Assembly (NCBI GenBank): GCA_031417835.1
Contig: JANOWJ010000181.1
Location: forward strand, 29,105 to 93,104
Source: JADJLQ01 sp031417835
GTDB taxonomy: Bacteria > Bacteroidota > Bacteroidia > Chitinophagales > Saprospiraceae
Direction of reading: 5' to 3'
DNA: 64,000 nt
A program made the translations under genes and the position numbers. Numbering within the stretch: the first letter of the stretch is position 1; every line of letters starts with the position of its first letter. The notes under the pieces were generated by a model. It was given only the letters and a program-made list of their open reading frames with translations. It had not been told where the DNA came from and did no database searches. Shown one piece after another: positions 9,391-17,006 of the stretch.

Positions 9391-11817
9391 ATGATACAAA
9401 ATCACTTCATCATCGGATGGCGCAACCTATGGCGTAACCTGAGCCAATCTTCTATCAACATAGGTGGGCTAGCATTAGGACTGACTGCGTTTATATTTAT
9501 AGTACAATATATCAGCACTGAGCAAAGTGTAAATAAATTCCATGCTCAGCTTCCTCAGATCTATCGGCTGCTGAATGAAGACAATAAAGGGTTGACTTGG
9601 CCTCAGATCGAACCAGGGTATGCTATTAAAGCCAAGGAACGTATCGGTGAGATCAAAGATTTTTGTCGTTTTGAAAATGGGATAGCTCAAGGTATTGTTC
9701 AAAATGTAGAGAAAAACATATCCTTCAGAGAGCAGGCGATCGGCTATGTTGAAAACAATTTTTTTGAATTCTTTAGTTTCCCTTTGATCGCAGGTGATCC
9801 GAAGAGTTTAAAGAGACCTGATGTGATGTTTGTAGCACAGTCTGCGGCTATAAAATATTTTGGCCAGATCGATGTATTGGGTAAATCATTGGTCCTTGCC
9901 AATCAATTTGGAAAAAAAGTATATGTGATTGGTGGAGTATTTAAGGATATGGATGAGACTTCAGATATTCGATACGATATGATTTTTTCTTTGGAGGCAT
10001 TAAATAACGCGGAGATTGCGAATAGCAATGGCTGGGTGGCTTTGAATAATCTTGAATCCCAATATATTGAAACATATTTTTTATTAGAAAAAGGGACAGA
10101 TTATAAAAAGGTTGAAAAGGAATTGATCGGGATTAGAAATGAATTGGATAAGGATGCAGATGGGATCCAATTCAGATTGCAACCATTTTCAGAAGTGCAT
10201 ATGGCCAAGACCACAGGGGATACTTACCTCCATTATGTCGAGCTGAAGTACATTATGATACTTGGAGCTATAGCACTCATGATTTTACTGATTGCTTGGT
10301 TTAATTATATCAATTTCAGCACCGCACAGGCATTAAAACGAGCGGGAGAGGTAGGGGTTAGAAAAGTCATCGGTGCCACCCGATCCAATCTGGTTGCCCA
10401 GTTTTTATGTGAATCTATCTTGGTCAATGTATTTGCGTTGGTGGGCTCCATTGCCATAGTAACTATACTTCAGCCATTATTTAATGATTTGATTGGCAAA
10501 CAAATTTCATGGCAGTCTATGTTTCTTCATTCCAGTTGGACGCTGGGTCTTGCGCTGATCATCTTAGGTGCCATCACCTCTGGTGCTTATACCGCTTATG
10601 TCCTATCAAATTTTAATCCGGTATTTACACTAAAAGGAAAATTGCTGAAAGGCGATAAGGGAGCTTTTCTTCGAAAAATATTAGTAGTAGCTCAGTTTTG
10701 TATTTCTATTGCTTTAATCATAGGTACTCTGGCCATGTTTTTTCAATTGAATCATATGCAAAACAAAGATCTTGGATTTGCTCCGGATCAGCTTATGGTC
10801 ATACAAGGTCCGGAGGTAGGAAAAGATAGTACGTATAGAATGCGACGAGAAGGATTTTGGAATGAGATCGATCAAACTAGTTATGTCACCGCATATTGCA
10901 ATTCCGGTAGCATTCCCGGTAAGTATTACAATTTTGCAACTTCCGGATTTACTCAACCAAAATCAAAGCCCGGAGATGAATTGATATCGTATTCTTTTGC
11001 TATCATAGGTGAAAAATATTTGCCTACCTACAAGATTAATCTGATAGCAGGACGAAACTTTACAAAACAGGAATGTTCTGTAGACTGGAACGACAATGAC
11101 AAAGTATTGATCAATGAAACTGCAATGCATAAATTGGGATTCGATACGCCGGAGGATATTTTGAACACTCGTATCAAGTGGGACGAACGATACCTCGATG
11201 TCATTGGAATTATAAAGGACTACCATCATACCAGTGTACAGCAAGCGATTGACCCGATCATTTATTATCCTCAAAACAATAGTGCTTATTATACTTTCCG
11301 ACTTACACCTGATCGATTGCAAGATAAAATTGCCGGACTTGAAAAAATGTATAAGAAGTTTTTTCCGGGTAATCCCGTAGACTACTTTTTTATTGACGAA
11401 AATTTTCAAAACGCATATCAACGGGAAGCACAATTTGCCACACTGTTTACTGTAGCATCAGCATGGGCTATTTTCATCGCATGCCTTGGCTTATTTGGCT
11501 TGGCATCGTTTTCAATACAAGCGCGGACCAAAGAGATAGGCATCCGCAAAGTGTTAGGGGCAAGTGTTGCATCCTTACTGGTCATAGTCTCTAAAGAATT
11601 TGTTGTATTGATTCTGATTGCATTATGCATAGCCTCGCCTATCGCATACATGGGCCTCACGTTCTGGCTTAAGGATTTCGCATATCGGATTGAGCCTCAA
11701 TGGTGGCTTTTTATTTTGGCTGGATTATTCGTCATCACGATTGCTTTATTGACTATTGGGTTCCGTGCAACTAAAGCCGCATTGAGCAATCCCGTAAAAG
11801 CATTAAAAACTGAATAA
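9391..11817 (+). CDS. Double-FtsX ABC transporter permease, copy 2
   Basis: The 808-residue protein has the same order of parts as the copy at 3812: an N-terminal helix in SSINIGGLALGLTAFIFIV, a first periplasmic core, a membrane block with FNYINFSTAQ followed by EVGVRKVIGA, a second core, and a C-terminal FtsX domain with KEIGIRKVLGA. The end is NPVKALKTE. It is followed after 79 bases by another permease in the same direction, and a palindromic microsatellite lies in the gap. No ATPase is adjacent. Sequence between the motifs is well diverged from the other copies, so this is an old paralogue rather than a recent tandem duplicate. Confidence 0.92.
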   Translation: MIQNHFIIGWRNLWRNLSQSSINIGGLALGLTAFIFIVQYISTEQSVNKFHAQLPQIYRLLNEDNKGLTWPQIEPGYAIKAKERIGEIKDFCRFENGIAQGIVQNVEKNISFREQAIGYVENNFFEFFSFPLIAGDPKSLKRPDVMFVAQSAAIKYFGQIDVLGKSLVLANQFGKKVYVIGGVFKDMDETSDIRYDMIFSLEALNNAEIANSNGWVALNNLESQYIETYFLLEKGTDYKKVEKELIGIRNELDKDADGIQFRLQPFSEVHMAKTTGDTYLHYVELKYIMILGAIALMILLIAWFNYINFSTAQALKRAGEVGVRKVIGATRSNLVAQFLCESILVNVFALVGSIAIVTILQPLFNDLIGKQISWQSMFLHSSWTLGLALIILGAITSGAYTAYVLSNFNPVFTLKGKLLKGDKGAFLRKILVVAQFCISIALIIGTLAMFFQLNHMQNKDLGFAPDQLMVIQGPEVGKDSTYRMRREGFWNEIDQTSYVTAYCNSGSIPGKYYNFATSGFTQPKSKPGDELISYSFAIIGEKYLPTYKINLIAGRNFTKQECSVDWNDNDKVLINETAMHKLGFDTPEDILNTRIKWDERYLDVIGIIKDYHHTSVQQAIDPIIYYPQNNSAYYTFRLTPDRLQDKIAGLEKMYKKFFPGNPVDYFFIDENFQNAYQREAQFATLFTVASAWAIFIACLGLFGLASFSIQARTKEIGIRKVLGASVASLLVIVSKEFVVLILIALCIASPIAYMGLTFWLKDFAYRIEPQWWLFILAGLFVITIALLTIGFRATKAALSNPVKALKTE

Positions 11818-11825
11818 ATTATAAA

Positions 11826-11876
11826 TGGAATCAGAATCAGAATCAGAGTCAGAGTCTGAGTCTGATTCTGATTCTG
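11826..11876. repeat. Near-perfect palindromic microsatellite (CAGAAT units then ATTCTG units)
   Basis: Repeats of GAATCA/GAGTCA run into their own reverse complement, GAGTCTGATTCTG. The two arms (about 22 bases each) pair almost completely. The array lies directly after the stop of the upstream permease and before the likely start of the next. The frame happens to be open through it and would encode a Glu-Ser/Asp-Ser run, which I take to be an artefact of the repeat. Confidence 0.8.
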
Positions 11877-11896
11877 GTATCATAAAACACATACCA

Positions 11897-14329
11897 ATGT
11901 CTACTTTTAATCTCAAACTCGCTACCCGAAACATCTTAAAAAATAAGCTTTATTCCGGTATCAATGTCTTTGGCCTTTCTGTAGGTATAGCGGCTGTCAT
12001 CTTGATCTATAGAATTATTTCTCATGAATTGGTTTACAACAAACATTTTAAAAACTATGACCGTATTGTCCGAGTAGTCACAGAGGGAAAAAACAATCGT
12101 ACTGGTGAACAATTTGTAAATGAAGGCATGCCACTGCCCGTGATGGACCTGCTAAAGAAAACTGTACCTCAATTTCAAATTAGTACTAAAGTGAAAGAGG
12201 CCTGGCCTACCATAGCTGTACCTAATCCCAATGGGGGACCACCATTAAAAAAATTCAACACCGAAGAAGGAACTATAGTTTTTTTTGCAGAGCCTGATTT
12301 CTTTGACATCTTTGATTTCCAATGGATGACAGGCAGTCCTCAATCGGCATTAAAGGATGTCAACACGATAGTATTGACTAAAAGCCTTGCGGAGAAATGT
12401 TTTGGCGATGCATCCAAAGCTGTCGGGCAATATATCGTTTTAGATAATTTGCAACCTTATCTCAAAGTAGAAGGCGTAGTGAGTGACCCTATCTCAACCT
12501 CAGATTTTCCGATCACCGCAATTATTTCTTATTCTACCTTCAGAGCGCATGGTGAGTTTTATTATTTTAGTGACGACTGGGGCTCTACCAGTAGCAATGA
12601 TCAATTTTTTGCTTTGCTTCAAAATTCAAAACAAATAGATGCGGCCAATTTGGTATTGGCCAATGTGGGCCAGGAACATTATAAATCAGATCAGGGACAT
12701 AAAAAACACCGGCTGCAACCTTTGAGTGATCTTCATTATAATGAGGAGCTAGGTACATCCGGCAATCACGTGATGGATATAAAGAAACTATGGATATTAG
12801 GATTTATTGGCTTCCTGATTTTGGTCATGGCTTGTTTTAATTTTATCAATATGGCCAATGCCCAAGCCGTCACCAGGATCAAGGAGGTGGGCATTAGAAA
12901 GACACTCGGTATAAGTAATACGGCATTGATGTCATCCTTTTTATTTGAAACCGGGGTGATCGTCTCTATAGCCATGTTAGCAGCCGTAGGCTTGGCTTAT
13001 TTTGCGGCTCCATTATTGCAGTTTATTTCACCGCTGCCTGGCGACATTGTTTTGATAGAGGGTACAGGCCTGATCTTATTTTTGCTAGGATTGTTTGTCA
13101 TTGTTACTTTTTTGGCAGGCCTATATCCTGCTACAGTATTGGCTTCTTTTCAACCAGTTCGCATTTTTAGATCGGATTATGATGGAGGTGTAGGTTCGGG
13201 CGCCATGGTGAGAAAAACATTGGTGGTGGTACAATTTGCCATTGCATTTGCTCTGATCATCAGCACCGTCGTTGCTTTAAGCCAACTGTCGTTTATTAAA
13301 AACATGAACCTAGGATTTAATAAGGATCTGGTCTATACTTTTGGATATAATAATGATAGCATTACTCAATCTAAATTAGGCACTTTAAAAAATCGTCTAA
13401 AGGAGATTCCAGGGGTAGAAATGGCCAGCGTGAGTAGTGATATGCCTTCTTCCGATAATACCTGGAGTTCTAATTGGGCCATGAAAGCTGGAGGCGAAGA
13501 TGCCCCATTTTCCATATCCTTAAAATATTGTGATGCAGATTTTCAGAAAACTTACGATATCAAGTTGCTCGCAGGGACATGGTTTTCAGCTTCAGATACC
13601 GCCAGGGAAGCTGTACTGAATCGTACTGCACTCAGCAAATTAGGGATTACTAATCTGGATTCTGTAATAGGTCAAAACATACAATTAGGTGGCCGGATAC
13701 CATTGCGATTAGTAGGAGTAGCTGAAGACTACCACAGCCATTCTGCTCACGAACCGTTAGAGGCGTTGTTGATGACGCCGTATAGTAAATTTTATTATTT
13801 AGCGAGTGTCAAAATTAAAGCCACCGATATCCAAGGGTCTATTACATCTATAGCGAACTTGTATAACGAAATGTTTCCGGAGCAGGTTTTCAAAGGGACT
13901 TTTTACGATGAAGAAATTCAACAATTTTACGAGGAAGATGCTGAATTTACGGCGTTATGCAGAGGTTTTGCCCTTCTAGCGATAGCTATTTCCTGCTTAG
14001 GACTGTTTGCATTGGCTTCTTTTGCTATTTCGAGAAGGCTTAAAGAAATAGGAGTGAGAAAGGTATTGGGTGCCACTTCTCAGAATATTGTCAGTTTGAT
14101 CAGTAAAGACTTCTTATTATTGGTTTTAATAGCTTTTGTTATTGCAGCTCCAGTATCCTGGTATTTTATGAATAAATGGTTACAGGATTTTGTTTATCGT
14201 ACAGAAATATCGTGGTGGATGTTTGTTTTGGCAGTAGCCGCAGTGACAGCAGTTGCTTTTATTACAGTCGGGCTTCAGGCACTGAAGGCCTCTTGGACCA
14301 ATCCGATTAAATCTTTAAGGTCTGAATAA
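11897..14329 (+). CDS. Double-FtsX ABC transporter permease, copy 3
   Basis: The frame is open from ATG 11825, which would add 24 residues rich in Glu-Ser and Asp-Ser. The family normally starts a few residues before the N-terminal TRNILKNK-type segment. ATG 11897 (MSTFNLKLATRNILKN) gives an 810-residue protein of family length, so I chose it. Motifs are KEVGIRKTLGI in the first FtsX block and KEIGVRKVLGA in the last, with end NPIKSLRSE. The first FtsX motif reads TLGI where the other copies have a valine-glycine pair. There is no adjacent ATPase. It is followed after 36 bases by a truncated permease. Confidence 0.9.
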   Translation: MSTFNLKLATRNILKNKLYSGINVFGLSVGIAAVILIYRIISHELVYNKHFKNYDRIVRVVTEGKNNRTGEQFVNEGMPLPVMDLLKKTVPQFQISTKVKEAWPTIAVPNPNGGPPLKKFNTEEGTIVFFAEPDFFDIFDFQWMTGSPQSALKDVNTIVLTKSLAEKCFGDASKAVGQYIVLDNLQPYLKVEGVVSDPISTSDFPITAIISYSTFRAHGEFYYFSDDWGSTSSNDQFFALLQNSKQIDAANLVLANVGQEHYKSDQGHKKHRLQPLSDLHYNEELGTSGNHVMDIKKLWILGFIGFLILVMACFNFINMANAQAVTRIKEVGIRKTLGISNTALMSSFLFETGVIVSIAMLAAVGLAYFAAPLLQFISPLPGDIVLIEGTGLILFLLGLFVIVTFLAGLYPATVLASFQPVRIFRSDYDGGVGSGAMVRKTLVVVQFAIAFALIISTVVALSQLSFIKNMNLGFNKDLVYTFGYNNDSITQSKLGTLKNRLKEIPGVEMASVSSDMPSSDNTWSSNWAMKAGGEDAPFSISLKYCDADFQKTYDIKLLAGTWFSASDTAREAVLNRTALSKLGITNLDSVIGQNIQLGGRIPLRLVGVAEDYHSHSAHEPLEALLMTPYSKFYYLASVKIKATDIQGSITSIANLYNEMFPEQVFKGTFYDEEIQQFYEEDAEFTALCRGFALLAIAISCLGLFALASFAISRRLKEIGVRKVLGATSQNIVSLISKDFLLLVLIAFVIAAPVSWYFMNKWLQDFVYRTEISWWMFVLAVAAVTAVAFITVGLQALKASWTNPIKSLRSE

Positions 14330-14365
14330 AATCATAGATTAAAAATAACTAAAATACTAGAGCCA

Positions 14366-14527
14366 ATGATAAGTACCTATTTCAAGACCGCATTCAGGAA
14401 TATGGTTCGGCATTGGAGCTATACGCTGACCAATATGACGGGATTATCCATAGGCATCACATCCTGCATGTTGATAATGCTCTTTATAAAAAGTGAATTT
14501 AGCTATGATCATTTTCATAGCTACTAG
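14366..14527 (+). pseudogene. Relic: N-terminus of a fourth permease in the array
   Basis: ATG 14366 opens a 53-residue frame, MISTYFKTAFRNMVRHW..., continuing through TNMTGLSIGITSCMLIMLF and ending SEFSYDHFHSY before TAG. This matches the start of the intact permeases, including the helix and the FSYDxFH motif that precedes the first periplasmic core. The rest of the gene, about 750 codons, is missing. The break falls on a 9-bp inverted repeat. Spacing to the upstream permease (36 bases) is operon-like, so this was probably a fourth functional copy. Confidence 0.8.
14500..14523. repeat. 9-bp perfect inverted repeat at a gene-fusion junction
   Basis: TAGCTATGA and TCATAGCTA are separated by six bases. 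To the left is a plus-strand permease N-terminus; to the right is the N-terminus of an unrelated minus-strand gene. The fold-back structure sits exactly where the two truncated genes meet tail to tail. Confidence 0.8.
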
Positions 14528-14642
14528 AGCCCATTATTGCAGGGTTACCAATGTCTTCTGCTTTTTCAAAAATGCCGATTTGGCTAAAAGTAGAGAAAAA
14601 AGTAAGGAGTAAAAGGAGTGTTGCTAATATTGAGTTTTTCAT
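14524..14642 (-). pseudogene. Relic: N-terminus of an exported TolB-like protein gene
   Basis: Reading the minus strand from ATG at 14642 gives MKNSILATLLLLLTFFSTFS, a good signal peptide. QIGIFEKAEDIGNPAIMGSS follows, after which the frame runs into the broken permease. The segment after the signal resembles the mature start of Bacteroidota exported TolB/WD40-propeller proteins, as I remember them (IFEKxxDIGNPxxxGSxxYD). Only about 40 residues are left. An in-frame ATG at 14711 exists, but the signal peptide argues for 14642. Confidence 0.6.
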
Positions 14643-14753
14643 ATTATTAAGGATAGGTTTGTTTATTGTAATCAGGATCGCTTCGACCCACAATGAATAG
14701 ACATTAGTCACAAGATTAGTACATTAAATTTAGAGAATCGATAGATTTTTCAT

Positions 14754-14875
14754 CCGAGGATCATCCTACAACGAGTTTTAGACCTTAATTGATAGAAGAT
14801 GTGCAGTGAAAATTGGCCCTCTTAGAGGATAAATGAATGATATCAATACATTTGGTATCTGGGAGTTGCCGAACC
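14754..14875. repeat. Diverged direct repeat, copy 1
   Basis: This stretch aligns by eye with 16469-16588 over about 120 bases. Shared blocks include CCTACAACGAGTTTTA, TTGATAGAA, ATGTGC, CTCTTAG, ATCAAT, TGGAGTTGC-like and AGCCCG/ACCCG. Identity looks to be near 70 percent. In this copy the ancestral frame is broken by stop codons, including a TAG right after YNEF. Confidence 0.65.
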
Positions 14876-15056
14876 CGACCTCACATTTGTGGCTTTTGTA
14901 AATGCTTGCTTCGGTGGTGGTTTTGAACAAGTCATGTACGACATCCGTCCGGGTAGTGAACCAGCAAAATGCTGGAAAGGTTATCTTGGAAACAAAGACC
15001 CAAAAGCTTGCGAGGCAATTTATGATTATATTCATAACAAAGGAAATAGGCATTAG
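14841..15056 (+). pseudogene. Stranded coding remnant of unknown family
   Basis: A 71-codon frame runs from just after a TGA at 14838 to TAG 15054 and has no plausible start codon. It reads GVAEPDLTFVAFVNACFGGG, then FEQVMYDIRPGSEPAKCW and KGYLGNKDPKACEAIYDYI. Composition is coding-like, with three Cys. Its beginning continues the ancestral frame seen in the direct repeat, where the second copy reads YHGVA at the same point. I infer that it is the C-terminal half of a dead gene, split by a frameshift near 14840. I do not recognise the family. Confidence 0.45.
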
Positions 15057-15130
15057 AAAATGTTTATAAAAGTAAAAGTTGGCAAAAGAGTGAGGAAAAT
15101 ATTATATATTAACTAAAATATTCAAAAAAA

Positions 15131-16021
15131 ATGCAACGAAGAAATTTTATCACTAATGCGGCTGCAATGGGTACTTTAGCACTTATTCCTGCCAAATATC
15201 TAGCGGCTATGACCGGTAAGTATAAATTTGGCATTCAATTATTCTCTGTCAATAGAGATATGAATAGCGACCCCATATCCACACTACAAGCTGTAAAAAC
15301 TATAGGCTATGAAGACTGTGAAGTATATGGTTTTGACCCTGAAAAAATCAGTTTTTATGGAATACCTGCTCATGACTTTAAAAAACAGATGAATGATATT
15401 GGACTCACCGCTTCAAGTGGTCATTTTGGATTTGCATCCTATTTTGAACAATCCGATGACAAGATGAAACGATTTGTAGACAATTGTATCCAAGGTGCAA
15501 AGGCACTAGAGCTGAGTTATATTACTTGGCCATTTCTCAGTCCAAATCAACGATCGAAAGACAATTTTTATTTGCTGGCAAAGAAACTTAATGGCATAGG
15601 TACACAAATAGCAGCAGCCGGTTTGAAATTTGCTTATCACAATCACGGATTTGAGTTTGAAGATTATAATGGAATCAATGGCTATGATATTATCCTAAAA
15701 GAAACTGACCCAGCGACAGTAAAATTGCAAATGGATTTGTATTGGGTGATGCATTCATCCATTCAGACACCGAAAGAAATCATCGCAAAACAGCCAGGCA
15801 GGTATGTAATGTGGCATATAAAGGATATGGATAAAGTCTCCAGAGACTATACAGAGCTTGGCAATGGTTCCATTGATTACACCGCCATTATGCCTGACCC
15901 CAAAATTTCTGGTCTGGAATATTATTATTTAGAGCAAGGAGGCAACTTTGCTTTTTCTGCCTTGAAGAGTGCCGCCGATAGTGCTAAGTATTTTAAGAGC
16001 AAGTTGATGAAAATGTTTTAA
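15131..16021 (+). CDS. Exported sugar phosphate isomerase/epimerase (xylose isomerase-like TIM barrel)
   Basis: The 296-residue protein begins MQRRNFITNAAAMGTLALIP, a Tat-like signal (RRNFI), so it is probably exported. The mature part has the hallmarks of the IolE/xylose isomerase-like TIM-barrel family: YKFGIQLFSVN strand 1, GYEDCEVYGF, FAYHNHGFEFE (metal-site region), LQMDLYWVMHSS, MWHIKDMD and a late YYYLEQGG with a conserved Glu. Members isomerise or epimerise sugars or inositol derivatives; this substrate is unknown. No operon partner is present. It is the only intact gene between two decayed repeats and two permease relics. Confidence 0.82.
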   Translation: MQRRNFITNAAAMGTLALIPAKYLAAMTGKYKFGIQLFSVNRDMNSDPISTLQAVKTIGYEDCEVYGFDPEKISFYGIPAHDFKKQMNDIGLTASSGHFGFASYFEQSDDKMKRFVDNCIQGAKALELSYITWPFLSPNQRSKDNFYLLAKKLNGIGTQIAAAGLKFAYHNHGFEFEDYNGINGYDIILKETDPATVKLQMDLYWVMHSSIQTPKEIIAKQPGRYVMWHIKDMDKVSRDYTELGNGSIDYTAIMPDPKISGLEYYYLEQGGNFAFSALKSAADSAKYFKSKLMKMF

Positions 16022-16387
16022 GTGAAATAAATAATTCGCAAACCCATTAAACAACTGGACAAGATTTAGCAAAAAGAGTTTTAAATTCAAAATTGATAAA
16101 TCATGGGAAATAAGAAAAAATGTGGTTCTTTGCCATATTTAGTTGGTATCCAAATTTAATTCAGCAGCAGTAAAATGTATTATGGTTTTATAACTGTACA
16201 CCTTTTATTCAAAAATTACAATTTTACCTGCTTAATACAACGAAGAAATTTCAATCAATATTTGACCTATGTACTTTGCAGTATAGATACAAAGGCTCTT
16301 ACCATTTGAATAGTAGCATGTCTATATTCCTTTTGGGTTGCAGAAATTGGTTCAAGGCTAAAGTCAAATAAATATAACTTGCTTAAC

Positions 16388-16405
16388 CCCAGCCTTAAGG
16401 CTGGG
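16388..16405. repeat. 18-bp perfect palindrome inside a longer imperfect inverted repeat
   Basis: CCCAGCCTTAAGGCTGGG is its own reverse complement. The flanks (GCTTAAC and ATTAAGG) extend the pairing to about 14 bases per arm with two mismatches. It lies in non-coding DNA after the TIM-barrel gene. It could be a REP-like element or a binding site. There is no T-run, so a terminator is less likely. Confidence 0.7.
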
Positions 16406-16448
16406 ATTAAGGCTTCCCGATACTCTGGCTTTAGCCATGACGCTTTAG

Positions 16449-16655
16449 ACAACGCTAAATATTTTTACCCGAGAATCAACCTACAACGAGTTTTATATTG
16501 GAGTTGATAGAAAATGTGCTTTGAAAAATCTGCTCTTAGGAGCTAATGGTACACTATCAATTAAATACCATGGAGTTGCTTAGCCCGGTCATGACAATCA
16601 TAGTTTCGTGTTAAATAGCGAAGCAGAAAATTATTTGATTTACATCGATCGTTAA
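16449..16655 (+). pseudogene. Second decayed copy of the unknown coding sequence
   Basis: The frame is open from 16449, reads STYNEFYIGVDRKCALKNLL then LGANGTLSIKYHGVA, meets an in-frame TAG at 16581, and continues PGHDNHSFVLNSEAENYL to TAA 16653. The portion 16469-16588 aligns with 14754-14875. No start codon is evident. Together the two copies suggest an ancestral protein with the order YNEFYIGVDRKCAL, IKYHGVAEPD, LTFVAFVNACFGGG. The family is unknown. Confidence 0.5.
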
Positions 16656-16902
16656 TTATCAACAAAGTCAAATTCATTCTTTTCTGGACATTAGGGTATA
16701 ATATAGGCAAAGGTGTTATCCCAATCAAAGCACCTTATCTGGAGGTATTTAGTTTTGAATTGAATATATAATTTCAGTACGAGACTGTCCATTTTCGGAC
16801 GGTTTAAACTTCAATACAATTTTATAACCAATAGACTATCAGCATTATACAGTATTGGCATATATAATGTTTGTATTTCAGGAGTATAAAATCTACAAGT
16901 TT

Positions 16903-17001
16903 ATGTTTAAATATTATCTAAATACCTTTTGGCGGAATCTCCTAAAAAGAAAAGGTTATAGGTCTATCAATGTGATTGAACTCGGTGTGTCTTTCAATTA
17001 A
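16903..17001 (+). pseudogene. Relic: N-terminus of another permease
   Basis: ATG 16903 opens 32 codons, MFKYYLNTFWRNLLKRKGYR then SINVIELGVSFN, ending at TAA 16999. The first 25 residues match the family start (xYLKxxxRNLLKxKxYSxIN). The frame is then lost at the point where GLAIG should follow. The intact permease begins six bases later, so the relic and the live gene share a promoter position. Confidence 0.7.
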
Positions 17002-17006
17002 ACTTC

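Noticed and set aside
15034..15072. A frame reading MIIFITKEIGIRKCL that resembles the permease KEIGIRK motif
   Set aside because: Only about eight residues match and the same bases are already read in the better-supported 71-codon frame. Chance cannot be excluded.
16267..16452. 61-codon minus-strand open frame
   Set aside because: It runs through the perfect palindrome and is antisense to the start of the decayed repeat; nothing supports translation.
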